Positions 16,979-26,097 are shown, counted from the stretch's first letter. The stretch: 64,000 bases of DNA from Oscillospiraceae bacterium (GCA_017479425.1 JAFVCD010000028.1:41048-105047); one strand, 5' to 3'. Numbers and translations are program-made. Notes: generated by a model not told the origin, from the sequence alone.

Positions 16979-18406
16979 ATGAAAAGAATAGCAGCACTTA
17001 TTCTCGCACTCATTATGGTATTCGCTCTTGCCGCCTGCGGAAACGGCAATACTGCGAAGCCCTCGGGCGGCACAGATGACAGCGCCCAGACGCCTGCACC
17101 GTCAAACGATGCGCCCGCCGCCACCGGCGCCGACGTCGCAGGTACCTACACCGTCACATACGGTACGCAGGAGATCTCAGGCAATATCCGCCACACCGGC
17201 TACATAACAAGCCAGGGCGGTCAGGAGAAGAACACCCTTGTTCTCAATGCCGACGGCACCTATGAGTACACAAAGCTCGTCTCCACCGACGAGACGATCA
17301 TAGCCTCCGGCGTAGCCTCGACCGAGAACACCGGTTCTTTTGTCCTCCTCACCTCAAACACCACAGCTCCGCAGGTCGTGCTTCTTGCCTCCACCTCCGC
17401 TCCGCTTCTTTTCAGCTGGGAGCCGAACAACGAAGGCGACAGCAAGGGCAGCTGCACCATGGATTTCTACGCTGACGGCACCTATGAGTTCCAGTTCCCG
17501 TCCTACTCCATCTCCGAGGAAGGCACCTGGAAGTGGGAGAGCTGGAACATGACCCTCACGAAGCCCGACGGCGCTGAGGTAGCGGTCGAGATGGATGAGG
17601 AGCACTCCCTCAAGATGTACTATGAGGCTGCTATCAACTCCATGCTCAATCAGAACTTCATCGTAAAGAGCGACGTCTGGGGCAACGCCCTCGGACAGAC
17701 CGGCAACTATGAGCCTGCCGCCGCTTCCGACGCTCCGGCTGAGGCTCTTGATGTAAGGGCTGCCTTTACCGGCACAGCCACACGCAAGACCTCCGACGGC
17801 AACGATTACGAGGTCGCCATAACCATGATCATGCTCACCGACGGCACTGTTTACCTCGCTGAGGACAATGCCGGCACCGTTAACGTATCGCTCGGCACCT
17901 ATGAGGGCAACACCATCACCATCGGCGACAAGAGCGCACAGACCGAGGGCGCTAAGCTTGTCTGGGACGGCGCTGAGCTGAGCTATGCCGCCAGTGTTCC
18001 CGAGGCATACGCAAACGCCGACTGGGCAAAGCTTATCGAGGAGGCTCAGGCTCCCGCAGCCACCGGCCCCGTAGTTCTGAAATACGTCTTCACCGGCACC
18101 TACACTGCCGACGGCACCACAGTGACGCTCAACCCGCCCACCGCCTGCCAGTGGAGCGAGGACTGGGGCGTTTTCCAGAACCACGGCTTCAAGAACGGCA
18201 GCGGCAACGAGAACGACAAGGTCTGGCCGAAGGGTGAGAGCGATAAATACTTCTGGGCAATCGAGCACTTCGTCGGCCCCTACGTCATCGCAAACTCCCA
18301 CCCCGCCGAAGAGGAAGTTCCCGCCTCCAACACCACCTCTCAGGCTGTTGAGGTCAACCCGGCTAACGGCACCTTTGAATATATCATTGTAAGCGCATTC
18401 GATTAA
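16979..18406 (+). CDS. Lipoprotein of unknown function with lipocalin-like beta modules
   Basis: This is a 475-residue lipoprotein (lipobox L-A-A-C, Cys20) with a short Ser/Pro linker and several beta-rich modules marked by D-G-T-Y-E-(Y/F) and G-T-W-K turns, near residues 55-130, 145-200 and 250-330. The module at about 143-195 is clearly related to the C-terminal part of the lipoprotein at 41847: both have L-F-S-W, then M-D-F, then G-T-Y-E, then G-T-W-K. No catalytic residues are evident. It leads the second LytTR-linked operon, as the 8951 lipoprotein leads the first, which suggests a shared carbohydrate-binding or surface-assembly role. That role is inference. Confidence 0.8.
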   Translation: MKRIAALILALIMVFALAACGNGNTAKPSGGTDDSAQTPAPSNDAPAATGADVAGTYTVTYGTQEISGNIRHTGYITSQGGQEKNTLVLNADGTYEYTKLVSTDETIIASGVASTENTGSFVLLTSNTTAPQVVLLASTSAPLLFSWEPNNEGDSKGSCTMDFYADGTYEFQFPSYSISEEGTWKWESWNMTLTKPDGAEVAVEMDEEHSLKMYYEAAINSMLNQNFIVKSDVWGNALGQTGNYEPAAASDAPAEALDVRAAFTGTATRKTSDGNDYEVAITMIMLTDGTVYLAEDNAGTVNVSLGTYEGNTITIGDKSAQTEGAKLVWDGAELSYAASVPEAYANADWAKLIEEAQAPAATGPVVLKYVFTGTYTADGTTVTLNPPTACQWSEDWGVFQNHGFKNGSGNENDKVWPKGESDKYFWAIEHFVGPYVIANSHPAEEEVPASNTTSQAVEVNPANGTFEYIIVSAFD

Positions 18407-18420
18407 TATCCGCTTAATAC

Positions 18421-18446
18421 TGCGGGCGGAGTACTCTCCGCCCGCA
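18421..18446 (+). other. Intercistronic hairpin without a T tract
   Basis: TGCGGGCGGAG (18421-18431) and CTCCGCCCGCA (18436-18446) form a perfect 11-bp stem with a 4-base loop. No T run follows. It probably stabilises the upstream lipoprotein message or slows read-through into the GH3 gene. Confidence 0.6.
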
Positions 18447-18468
18447 AGCATTATACAGGAGGCAGATT

Positions 18469-21400
18469 ATGGAAAAGAAAGGCATGAAAAAATCTACGTT
18501 CCTCGGCGTGTGGTCGGGCGTGTTTGCGCTGATTCTCGCATTTATGCTCGTTCTCACAATCGTTCTCAATTCCTATGATTCCATCGTTACTCAGTTTTTA
18601 GGCTCGGTCGGCGGCGGCATCACCGCCTCTGACGGAACCGGCGACACAGAGTATTTTAAGCTTGACGCTGACTACACCGCCGATAAGCAGGCGGCGCTGA
18701 ATAAGCAGATGGCGGACGAGGCGGTCGTGCTTCTCCGCAACGAGGGAGGAAAGCTCCCCATCACAAAGTCTGGCGCCGCCGTTACGCTCTTCGGCATGGC
18801 GGCAACTGCAGGATCATCCACCGGTACAGGCTCGGGTGAGGTAAGCATTGCCGGACAGAGTATTGTAAAGAGCCTTCAGGACGCCGGCTTTAAGATAAAT
18901 GAAGAGGTCATCTCGCATTACGCTAAGAACAGCACCGCCCACGGCACCGGAACGGCTGCAGGCGGCGGCGGAGACAAGGGCGAGTGGTCGCTCGGCAAGG
19001 AAGCCGACTTCCCGACCGGCGCACTTGCCGATACCTTCAAGAGCTACTCTGACGCGGCGATTTTCGTAATCAACCGCGGCTGCGGCGAGGGCGGCGACCT
19101 TCCCCGCACAATGGATAACCACGGCGGCGCTTACGAGGATAATTACCTCACTCTCTCACCCTCCGAAAAGGCGACCCTTGAGGGCATACGCGACAGCAAG
19201 GCCTTTGACACAGTTATAATGCTCGTAAATTGCCCGAACCCCATGGAGCTGGGAGAGCTCGATAAGTACGGCGTCGACGCCGCGCTCTGGTACGCGGGTC
19301 TCGGCACCGTCGGTCTTGAATCCGTCGGCGAAATTCTTGCGGGCAAGGTAAACCCCTCTGCAAGACTTGTCGATACCTACGTTTTTGACAACCTCTCAAA
19401 TCCCGCAGCTCAGAACCACGGCGATTTCCGATTCCTCATAAACGGCGAGCCGACTCAGGCATATACGAACTACGCCGAGAGTATCTACGTAGGCTATCGC
19501 TACTATGAAACACGCTATGAAGACGCAGTTATGGGCGTAAATAACGCCGGCAGCTACGACTATGCAAAGACTGTCGTCTATCCCTTCGGCTATGGCCTCA
19601 GCTACACCGAATTTGAGTGGTCGAATTATTCAGCTTCCGTAAACGGCGACACCGTCACCGTTAAGGTCGACGTTAAGAACACCGGCTCTATGGCGGGCAA
19701 GGACGTAGTCGAAATCTACTTCCAGTCGCCCTACACCGATTATGACAGACAGAACGGCGTTGAAAAGAGCGCCGTGAGCCTCGTAGAGTTCGGCAAAACG
19801 AAGCTTCTTGCACCCGGAGAGAGCGAAACTATTGAAATAAGCTTCCCCGTCTCCGATATGAAGAGCTACGATGCTTACGGACAGTATAAGACTTATATTC
19901 TCGAGGCAGGCGACTATTACATCACCGCCGCGAGAGATTCTCACGAGGCTGTAAACAACATTCTTCTCAAGAAGGGCTACTCCAACATTGTCGGCACAGG
20001 CGACGCAAATAGAGCGGAGAAGTACGCCGTCAGCGAGACAAAGGCGCTTGACACCGCTCCAACCGGAGAAAAGATCGGAAACCTCTTTGACGATGTCGCC
20101 CTTGACAGAGATACCTATCTCAGCCGCGCGGACTGGTCGAAGATGGACGGGGCCGCTCCTGCGGGAGTTGAGGGCGTTCTCGGCGCAGGCTCTCTCACCA
20201 CCGCAACAGGCTCCGGCGCAGGCTCCAACACCATGGGCGCCTCCGGACTTTTCGGCACTATGACGCCTTCCGACGCTTTCCTGACTGAGCTTAATAAATC
20301 CGGTTACGAAGCGTCCGGCAACCCCAAGAGCATCGACAGCTATGAAGCAAACCGCACCTATTCCGAGGACAGCGGCATTGAGCTTGTAGACCTTCAGGGA
20401 CTTGAGTACGATAACCCGATGTGGGATACTCTTCTCAACGAGATGAAGTTCTCAGAAATCTATGAGCTTTACGGCCACGCGGGCTACGGCACCATCGAGA
20501 TTAAGAGCATCAATAAGCCGAAGACTCTCGAGTACGACGGCCCCACCGGAATAAACAGCTTCGTAAACGACACCGCAGGCTATTCCTATCCCAACGAGAT
20601 CGCCATGGCGGCGACCTGGAATCCCGAGCTTCTCTATGAAGAGGGACGCTTAATCGGAAACGATATGATCAAGATGAGCGAGGGCATCTACAAGGTCTCC
20701 GGCTGGTATGCTCCTGCAGTCAACATTCACAGAACTCCCTTCTCCGGCAGAAACTATGAGTATTATTCCGAGGATCCCGTCCTCACCGGAAAGATGGTGA
20801 CCCAGGTTCTGAAGGGCGTTCAGTCCAAGGGTGCTTACGTCTACATGAAGCACTACGCCTTGAACGATCAGGAGTCCAACCGCTCCGCAAACGGCAGAGT
20901 AGCAACCTTCTCGACAGAGCAGGCAATGCGCGAGATATACCTCAAGGCGTTCGAGTACGGCGTTGTTGACGGCGGCGCGACGGGCATTATGAGCTCCAAT
21001 AACCGCATCGGCGCAAGGATCGCCTTCGGAAGCTGGCCTCTTATGACCGGCATTCTCCGCAATGAGTGGGGCTTCCACGGCGCTATCATTACCGACTACA
21101 CCTCCGGCGTGACCCCTGCGTTTGCAGATCAGATACTTGCAGCCGGCGGCGATCTCATTATGACGAGCGCTTGGAACGCACAGACCGGCGTTGTATCCGA
21201 TTTTAACGCAGAATGGACGAGAGCCGAGCTTCGCAGAGCCGCCCACGACGCACTCTATATTCAGGCAAACTCCCTCGCTATGAACGGACTGAGTCACGGC
21301 GCAGTCTACAACCCCGGCTTCCCGATCTATAAGATAATTCTTATCGCTCTCTGGGTGATCGCAGTCGCCGGTATTGCATTCGGCGCATTCCGCGTATACC

Positions 21401-21561
21401 GCACTATCCCATGGACAGAGGAGCAGTGGTACTCAAGAAAGAGAATGGATAAGAAGGCTAAGATTATTATGTGGTCTGTGATCGGCGCCGTCGCCGTAGT
21501 CCTCATTATTCTCTTCTGTATATTCCTCCTGCCCGAAATTATAAAGGCATTTGTAATGTAA
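18469..21561 (+). CDS. Membrane-anchored, domain-permuted GH3 beta-glycosidase
   Basis: This is a 1030-residue paralog of the 13868 enzyme with the same reversed layout: an N-terminal helix (about 12-35), the sandwich domain (about 70-320), a fibronectin-III-like domain after F-P-F-G-Y-G-L-S-Y-T, and the TIM barrel with K-H-Y-A-L-N-D-Q-E and nucleophile Asp876 in I-I-T-D-Y. It differs by having two C-terminal membrane helices (about 953-977 and 1000-1022) joined by a basic loop. AGGAGG precedes the ATG. It probably removes terminal sugars from beta-linked oligosaccharides at the cell surface. The exact specificity cannot be read from the sequence. Confidence 0.9.
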   Translation: MEKKGMKKSTFLGVWSGVFALILAFMLVLTIVLNSYDSIVTQFLGSVGGGITASDGTGDTEYFKLDADYTADKQAALNKQMADEAVVLLRNEGGKLPITKSGAAVTLFGMAATAGSSTGTGSGEVSIAGQSIVKSLQDAGFKINEEVISHYAKNSTAHGTGTAAGGGGDKGEWSLGKEADFPTGALADTFKSYSDAAIFVINRGCGEGGDLPRTMDNHGGAYEDNYLTLSPSEKATLEGIRDSKAFDTVIMLVNCPNPMELGELDKYGVDAALWYAGLGTVGLESVGEILAGKVNPSARLVDTYVFDNLSNPAAQNHGDFRFLINGEPTQAYTNYAESIYVGYRYYETRYEDAVMGVNNAGSYDYAKTVVYPFGYGLSYTEFEWSNYSASVNGDTVTVKVDVKNTGSMAGKDVVEIYFQSPYTDYDRQNGVEKSAVSLVEFGKTKLLAPGESETIEISFPVSDMKSYDAYGQYKTYILEAGDYYITAARDSHEAVNNILLKKGYSNIVGTGDANRAEKYAVSETKALDTAPTGEKIGNLFDDVALDRDTYLSRADWSKMDGAAPAGVEGVLGAGSLTTATGSGAGSNTMGASGLFGTMTPSDAFLTELNKSGYEASGNPKSIDSYEANRTYSEDSGIELVDLQGLEYDNPMWDTLLNEMKFSEIYELYGHAGYGTIEIKSINKPKTLEYDGPTGINSFVNDTAGYSYPNEIAMAATWNPELLYEEGRLIGNDMIKMSEGIYKVSGWYAPAVNIHRTPFSGRNYEYYSEDPVLTGKMVTQVLKGVQSKGAYVYMKHYALNDQESNRSANGRVATFSTEQAMREIYLKAFEYGVVDGGATGIMSSNNRIGARIAFGSWPLMTGILRNEWGFHGAIITDYTSGVTPAFADQILAAGGDLIMTSAWNAQTGVVSDFNAEWTRAELRRAAHDALYIQANSLAMNGLSHGAVYNPGFPIYKIILIALWVIAVAGIAFGAFRVYRTIPWTEEQWYSRKRMDKKAKIIMWSVIGAVAVVLIILFCIFLLPEIIKAFVM

Positions 21562-21569
21562 GAAAATAA

Positions 21570-21606
21570 TTATCGCCCTTCCCATTTTGGGAAGGGCGAT
21601 CATATT
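21570..21606. terminator. Bidirectional terminator between convergent genes
   Basis: A 12-bp perfect stem, ATCGCCCTTCCC (21572-21583) with GGGAAGGGCGAT (21589-21600), lies between the GH3 stop codon and the convergent DUF1593 gene. A/T-rich flanks occur on both sides. Confidence 0.75.
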
Positions 21607-22938
21607 TTAAAGAGTGATGATAAATCGCTTATAGCTTGTCAGAAATGGAGCTGATTTTGTTCTCGCCTCTGCGATGATGTGAAGAGTCTCGCCGGATCGA
21701 CCGCCGGATATAATTATTTTTTTATCGTGGGATATTTGACATTTCCCGGTGAATGAGCCGGCCTCCGGGTAAGGGTAGAAGAGAAGCTCACAGCCGTCAG
21801 CGCTGACGTTCAGCCGCCGGTCCCTGATCTCGCCCTTTATTTCAGGACGGCACGAAGCAATAGCCGGGTCCGGAGAGAACGTCCAGAGCATCCTCGCGGC
21901 AAAATCATTCTGAAAAGCCTCTCGCCAGCGCCATATCGTCGCCTGAGGACTTGTGTGCATTCTGCCGTCCGAGCCTAAAACCGTATCGGATGCGTTTGTC
22001 CAGATGCTGTGCCGCTCTGTGACGCCGAACTGAGCCTTTTCCGGCCTGTAATACTCATATCTGCCGCCCCAGCCGCCGTAATCCGGGCGCTCCGGCACGT
22101 TCAGCCCGTTTGGAATGATCCATAAAAATGACGGCGTATCGCCCTCGACTATATATTTCGGATGAGGATAGAGCGCGCCGAGTGCGCCTTTTGAGCGGAT
22201 ATTCGTATCGATCCAATCATTTGAAACGAGGTCGCGTCTTCCGCCGGAGAAGCCGAGAGTTTTATGCACACCATCCTCACTTCCATGCTTAACAAGGTCG
22301 GAGCTGATGCCCGGCCAAGCGGCCTTCCAGTAGGTGTAGTTTCCGAACCATGAGCCGCGAGAGGGCGAGACTATCCAAAACAGTCTGTCGCCGTATTTCT
22401 TCCGAAGCCATCGTGATGCATGATCCTGATCGGATATTCCGTAAATACGAAGCTTACCGAGCGCTGTGCTGAGCTTGTCCGGCATCAGCTTCTCAATCTG
22501 CCAGACAGCCTGCGCGAGGGTGTTTGCTCCGCCCCAAAGACCGACATACAGAGGACGTGAATCTTCCCGGAGAATGCACTCGATAAGAGCCTTGACTCCG
22601 GTGTTTTCCTTGTATTTCATCGAGGCAAAGCCGAAGCCGGGCATAAGACCGTATTCGTCGATCCCGGCATAGGTTATGGAGTGATAATAATCGGCGCTCC
22701 GCCATCCGGAGGCGTGCGCGCGAAGATTCGGCAGCGCCTCGCCGTATGCGTCGATAATGCGGTGAATCAGCCCGACGCGACCGCTGACGTTACCCTTTAC
22801 AAAGCAGGAGGTACAGCAGATAAGAGCCTCGATATCTATTTCATTAGAGTAAAGCATGAGCCTTATCATTGACTGGATGTCGTCAACCTCAAAACCGTCC
22901 AGAATATCAGTCAGAACTACGTACCGGGGTTTTTCCAT
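21607..22938 (-). CDS. DUF1593 protein: nucleoside-hydrolase-like domain with Sde182-type C-terminal domain
   Basis: The 443-residue product matches the family named after the cellulose-binding protein Sde182. A nucleoside-hydrolase-like domain occupies about 1-300, with an N-terminal acidic pair in L-T-D-I and E-V-D-D like the metal-binding aspartates of nucleoside hydrolases. A small beta-domain follows. No signal peptide is visible, so it is probably cytoplasmic, unlike many relatives. The start is set at the ATG ending at 22938, where the family's P-R-Y-V-V-L-T-D begins; an alternative ATG ending at 22950 lies almost on the Shine-Dalgarno sequence. Its leader can fold so that the Shine-Dalgarno is paired. 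Substrate unknown, possibly an N- or O-glycoside. Confidence 0.82.
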   Translation of the reverse strand: MEKPRYVVLTDILDGFEVDDIQSMIRLMLYSNEIDIEALICCTSCFVKGNVSGRVGLIHRIIDAYGEALPNLRAHASGWRSADYYHSITYAGIDEYGLMPGFGFASMKYKENTGVKALIECILREDSRPLYVGLWGGANTLAQAVWQIEKLMPDKLSTALGKLRIYGISDQDHASRWLRKKYGDRLFWIVSPSRGSWFGNYTYWKAAWPGISSDLVKHGSEDGVHKTLGFSGGRRDLVSNDWIDTNIRSKGALGALYPHPKYIVEGDTPSFLWIIPNGLNVPERPDYGGWGGRYEYYRPEKAQFGVTERHSIWTNASDTVLGSDGRMHTSPQATIWRWREAFQNDFAARMLWTFSPDPAIASCRPEIKGEIRDRRLNVSADGCELLFYPYPEAGSFTGKCQISHDKKIIISGGRSGETLHIIAEARTKSAPFLTSYKRFIITL

Positions 22939-22940
22939 AT

Positions 22941-23001
22941 TTATGACCATTCCTTTCGCAAATGCCAAAGGCACAAAATGACCAAAAAGGAATGGTCATA
23001 A
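22941..23001 (-). promoter_or_regulatory. Ribosome-binding-site-sequestering hairpin in the DUF1593 leader
   Basis: A perfect 16-bp inverted repeat (22941-22956 and 22986-23001) flanks the start region. In the minus-strand RNA its downstream arm contains AAAGGA, the likely Shine-Dalgarno. A competing pairing of CCTTT with AAAGG inside the loop involves the same site. Confidence 0.5.
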
Positions 23002-23004
23002 AAT

Positions 23005-23045
23005 GCCATGTTTTTCGATTGCCGCTATGCGGCGAGAAAAACGGC
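23005..23045. repeat. 41-bp structured repeat, copy 1
   Basis: Three nested stems (GCC/GGC, TTTTTC/GAAAAA, GCCGC/GCGGC) are shared with a second copy at 53753-53793. The copies match at 35 of 41 positions and one changed base pair (T-A to A-T) is compensated on both sides. It lies in the DUF1593 leader. Confidence 0.6.
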
Positions 23046-23058
23046 TTTGATTCCAATG

Positions 23059-23082
23059 AAGGTTGAAACTTGCTTCAACCTT
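23059..23082 (-). other. Hairpin in the DUF1593 leader
   Basis: AAGGTTGAA (23059-23067) and TTCAACCTT (23074-23082) form a perfect 9-bp stem. On the minus strand, AAGGAG followed 8 bases later by TTG could also begin a 17-codon leader peptide that runs through this hairpin; that is weak. Confidence 0.4.
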
Positions 23083-23135
23083 ACCACTCCTTTTTCTCAG
23101 TATAACACTTTTGCCTGCATAATAGTAGTATAAAG

Positions 23136-23164
23136 TTGACTGATTGCTTATTTTGTGCTATTAT
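23136..23164 (+). promoter_or_regulatory. Promoter of the zinc uptake operon
   Basis: Near-consensus -35 TTGACT (23136-23141), a 17-bp spacer and -10 TATTAT (23159-23164), 33 bp before the first start codon. No clear Zur box was seen. Confidence 0.75.
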
Positions 23165-23196
23165 TTAATCTGATCGTAAACAAGGAGGGGAGAATA

Positions 23197-23487
23197 ATGG
23201 CAAAAAGAAGAATTGCTGCGCTCGCGCTTGCCGTCATAGTTCTCCTTTTCTGCGCTCTTACGGCTGTACTCGGCGTTTCACACGCTCATCATGGCTGCGA
23301 CCATGAGGACTGCGAGGTTTGCGCGTTTATAGCGATTTGCACAAGGCTTCTTCGCGAGGCTGCCGCTGCCGCGTGTATTATCGCTCTATTTGGGGCGGTT
23401 ATTGCAGAGGCGCGCGATTATATATGCGGCGATTGGCATTTTTTTGCCATGACGCCCGTAAAGCTTAATATAAAGCTCTCCATCTGA
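23197..23487 (+). CDS. Small His/Cys-rich membrane protein of the zinc operon
   Basis: This 96-residue protein has two hydrophobic segments (about 7-28 and 55-73). Between them is a compact metal-ligand cluster, H-A-H-H-G-C-D-H-E-D-C (about 30-40), followed by E-V-C. Four His and three Cys in 15 residues next to a zinc transporter argue for zinc binding at the membrane surface. The start is the ATG at 23197 behind AAGGAGGGG; a longer frame from 23155 would begin inside the promoter's -10 box. It could hand zinc to ZnuA or act as a sensor. I do not recognise a named family. Confidence 0.75.
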   Translation: MAKRRIAALALAVIVLLFCALTAVLGVSHAHHGCDHEDCEVCAFIAICTRLLREAAAAACIIALFGAVIAEARDYICGDWHFFAMTPVKLNIKLSI

Positions 23488-23508
23488 GAATGGAACAGAT
23501 CGGGGTCG

Positions 23509-23530
23509 AGGTCTGCTTATAAGCAGGCCT
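23509..23530. promoter_or_regulatory. 22-bp near-perfect palindrome before znuA
   Basis: The core CTGCTTATAAGCAG is a perfect 14-bp palindrome, extended by AGG/CCT with one mismatch. It lies in the 90-bp gap before znuA and could be an operator or an intercistronic hairpin. Confidence 0.4.
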
Positions 23531-23577
23531 TGGCTTCGTGTATTTATACCCATTTTCAGCTTAGGAGGGCTATTTTT

Positions 23578-24573
23578 ATGAAAAAATATCTTGTATTTAT
23601 ACTAATTCTCGCTATTGTTCTCTCGCTTTCCGCTTGCAGTACGAAGGTGGAAAAGGGTGAGAAGCCGAGCGTCGTCGTTACGATTTTCCCGATTTATGAC
23701 TGGGTAAAAAATATCGCCGGAGATTCAGTAGAAATTACGCCGCTGCTCGACAACGGAGTTGACCTTCACAGCTATCAGCCGACTGCGGACGATATGGTAA
23801 AAATCGCGGCCTGCGATATGTTTATCTACGTCGGCGGAGAATCCGACGAGTGGGTCGAGGACGCGCTCAGCGAAAAGGTCAACGATGATATGGTAGTTAT
23901 TAACCTTCTTGAGGCGCTTGGAGACGGCGCCAAGGAGGAAGAGACGGTGGAGGGAATGCAGGAGAAAGACCACGACCACGACCACGGAGAAGACGACCAC
24001 GGGGAAGAAGACCACGGGGAAGAACACGACCACGATGAAGAACACGAGCTCGACGAGCATATCTGGCTCTCGCTCAGAAATTCTGCGGCGCTGTCGGGCG
24101 AGATAGCCTCAGGGCTTGAAGCGCTCACCGGAGAGAGCTATTCAGAGGAGCTTGAGGCATACACGTCGGCGCTGAGAGAGCTTGACGATAAATACACCGC
24201 GGCCGTTAATGGCGGAAAGGTAAAAACTGTCCTCTTCGGCGACAGGTTTCCGTTCCGGTATCTTACCGACGACTATGGACTAAGCTACTATGCCGCGTTT
24301 GCCGGCTGCTCTGCTGAGACGGAGGCAAGCTTTGAAACCGTTATTTTCCTCGCTGACAAGGTGGATGAGCTGGGGATTCGCGCCGTTCTGACCATAGAAT
24401 CCTCCGATGGGCGCATTGCAGAGACGATAATTGAGAACACGGCTTCTAAAAATGCGAAGGTGCTGAGGCTTGACTCCATGCAGTCAACGACCTCGAAGGA
24501 CATCGAAGCGGGCGCAAGCTACGTCGGAATAATGGAGAAGAATCTTGAAGTGTTAAAGGAGGCGCTTGGCTGA
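23578..24573 (+). CDS. znuA: Zinc ABC transporter substrate-binding lipoprotein (ZnuA/AdcA family)
   Basis: This 331-residue lipoprotein (lipobox L-S-A-C) of the cluster A-I family binds zinc outside the membrane and delivers it to ZnuB. It has the family start V-V-T-I-F-P-I-Y-D and the first ligand histidine in V-D-L-H-S-Y. A long His/Asp/Glu-rich loop (about 135-165, with repeats of D-H-G-E) is typical of zinc rather than manganese binders, and the following D-E-H-I-W-L-S carries the second ligand. The start at 23578 follows AGGAGG; the upstream in-frame extension is not plausible as a signal peptide. The znuC gene overlaps its stop codon by one base. Confidence 0.94.
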   Translation: MKKYLVFILILAIVLSLSACSTKVEKGEKPSVVVTIFPIYDWVKNIAGDSVEITPLLDNGVDLHSYQPTADDMVKIAACDMFIYVGGESDEWVEDALSEKVNDDMVVINLLEALGDGAKEEETVEGMQEKDHDHDHGEDDHGEEDHGEEHDHDEEHELDEHIWLSLRNSAALSGEIASGLEALTGESYSEELEAYTSALRELDDKYTAAVNGGKVKTVLFGDRFPFRYLTDDYGLSYYAAFAGCSAETEASFETVIFLADKVDELGIRAVLTIESSDGRIAETIIENTASKNAKVLRLDSMQSTTSKDIEAGASYVGIMEKNLEVLKEALG

Positions 24574-25253
24574 TGCTCATAGCGTGTCAGAATCTGTCGC
24601 TGGGGTATGACGGCAGAGCTATCGTAGATAATCTGAGCTTTACCGTAAACGAGGGTGACTATCTTTGCATAGTCGGAGAGAACGGAGCCGGAAAGAGCAC
24701 TCTGATGCGTACCCTTCTTGGCTTGCAGCCTCCTCTCGGCGGCAGCATAATGACAGACGATGGGCTTACACTGCGCAAGATTGGTTATCTTCCTCAGCAG
24801 ACTGAGGCTCAGAGCGATTTTCCGGCGACTGTACGGGAAATCGTACTCTCCGGTTTTGTGGGAAGAATGGGACTCAGACCCTTTTTCACAAAAGAGGAAA
24901 AGCTGCGCGCTGAGGAAAACATAGCGCGTATGGGCATTTCTGAGCTGCATGACCGGCCGTTTAACTCTCTTTCCGGAGGTCAGCGGCAGAGAGTTCTGCT
25001 AGCCCGCGCTCTTTGCGCGGCGGAAAAGATACTTCTTCTTGACGAGCCTGTTGCGGGCCTTGACCCGAAGGTGACGAGGGAGCTGTATGAGCTTATAGAG
25101 AGCCTTAACCGCGAGGGCGTTACAATAATAATGATAAGCCACGACCTTGCCTCCGCGGTGAGATACGCAAGCCATATACTTCATATCGGCAGCGAAAGCT
25201 TTTTCGGCACAAGGGAGGAGTATATAGAGAGAGGGGGCGCGGAGAATGGCTGA
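24573..25253 (+). CDS. znuC: Zinc ABC transporter ATP-binding protein
   Basis: This 226-residue ATPase energises zinc import. Walker A is G-E-N-G-A-G-K-S-T, the signature is L-S-G-G-Q-R-Q-R, Walker B is K-I-L-L-L-D-E-P-V-A-G-L-D, and the switch histidine lies in M-I-S-H-D. Its ATG shares a base with the znuA stop (TGATG), and its end overlaps znuB by 8 bases, so the three subunits are translationally coupled. The length is normal for ZnuC/AdcC proteins. Confidence 0.94.
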   Translation: MLIACQNLSLGYDGRAIVDNLSFTVNEGDYLCIVGENGAGKSTLMRTLLGLQPPLGGSIMTDDGLTLRKIGYLPQQTEAQSDFPATVREIVLSGFVGRMGLRPFFTKEEKLRAEENIARMGISELHDRPFNSLSGGQRQRVLLARALCAAEKILLLDEPVAGLDPKVTRELYELIESLNREGVTIIMISHDLASAVRYASHILHIGSESFFGTREEYIERGGAENG

Positions 25254-26097
25254 AACGCTTGGAAAGCTTGTGAATTATCTATCTTTCCCGTTTGTCCGTT
25301 ATGCGCTTATAGTGGGCGTTCTTATTGCGCTGTCGGCTTCGCTTTTAGGCGTGACGCTTGTATTAAAGCGATTTTCCTTCATAGGCGACGGACTGAGTCA
25401 CGTAGCCTTCGGCGCGATGGCGATTGCCGCTGTATTTGACCTCAGCGACGATATGCCGCTTGTACTTGCCGTTACGGTCGCCGCCGCGATACTGCTCCTC
25501 AGAACGGGGCAGAGAGCGAAAATAAAGGGCGACGCGGCGGTGGCGATGATTTCCGTCGGATCGCTTGCGATAGGGTATCTTCTTATGAATATCTTTTCAA
25601 AGTCCTCAAATCTCTCCGGCGACGTCTGCTCCACGCTTTTCGGCTCGACCTCGATCCTGACGCTTCGCAAAAGCGAGGTGTGGCTCTGCGCCGCACTCTC
25701 GGTTGCGGTCTGCGCGATTTTCGTTATTTTTTATAACAAGATTTTCGCAGTCACCTTTGACGAAAGCTTTGCGAAGGCAACGGGAGTGAAGGCGGATACG
25801 TACAACCTCGCGCTTGCAGTCATAATCGCGGTCATAATCGTGCTTGCTATGAATCTTGTGGGCTCGCTGCTGATTAGCGCGCTTGTCATATTTCCAGCGA
25901 TCTCGGCTATGCGGGTGTACAGAAGCTTCAAGGCGGTCACTGTAGCATCGGCGATTATCGGCGTTGTGTGCGCGCTCCTCGGAATACTCGTTTCCATCGT
26001 TATGGGTACTCCTGTCGGCTCGACGATCGTGGCAGTCAACATTTCAGCGTTCGTTATCTTCTCCCTTGCCGGGAGATTTTCGGGAGGCAGAGTATGA
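25246..26097 (+). CDS. znuB: Zinc ABC transporter permease (ZnuB/AdcB family, ABC-3)
   Basis: This 283-residue integral membrane protein of the ABC-3 family has about eight or nine transmembrane helices. The family motif G-D-G-L-S-H-V-A-F-G-A lies near residues 46-56. It forms the channel through which ZnuA-bound zinc enters. Its stop codon overlaps the next ATG as ATGA, which places the following lipoprotein in the same operon. Confidence 0.93.
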   Translation: MAETLGKLVNYLSFPFVRYALIVGVLIALSASLLGVTLVLKRFSFIGDGLSHVAFGAMAIAAVFDLSDDMPLVLAVTVAAAILLLRTGQRAKIKGDAAVAMISVGSLAIGYLLMNIFSKSSNLSGDVCSTLFGSTSILTLRKSEVWLCAALSVAVCAIFVIFYNKIFAVTFDESFAKATGVKADTYNLALAVIIAVIIVLAMNLVGSLLISALVIFPAISAMRVYRSFKAVTVASAIIGVVCALLGILVSIVMGTPVGSTIVAVNISAFVIFSLAGRFSGGRV

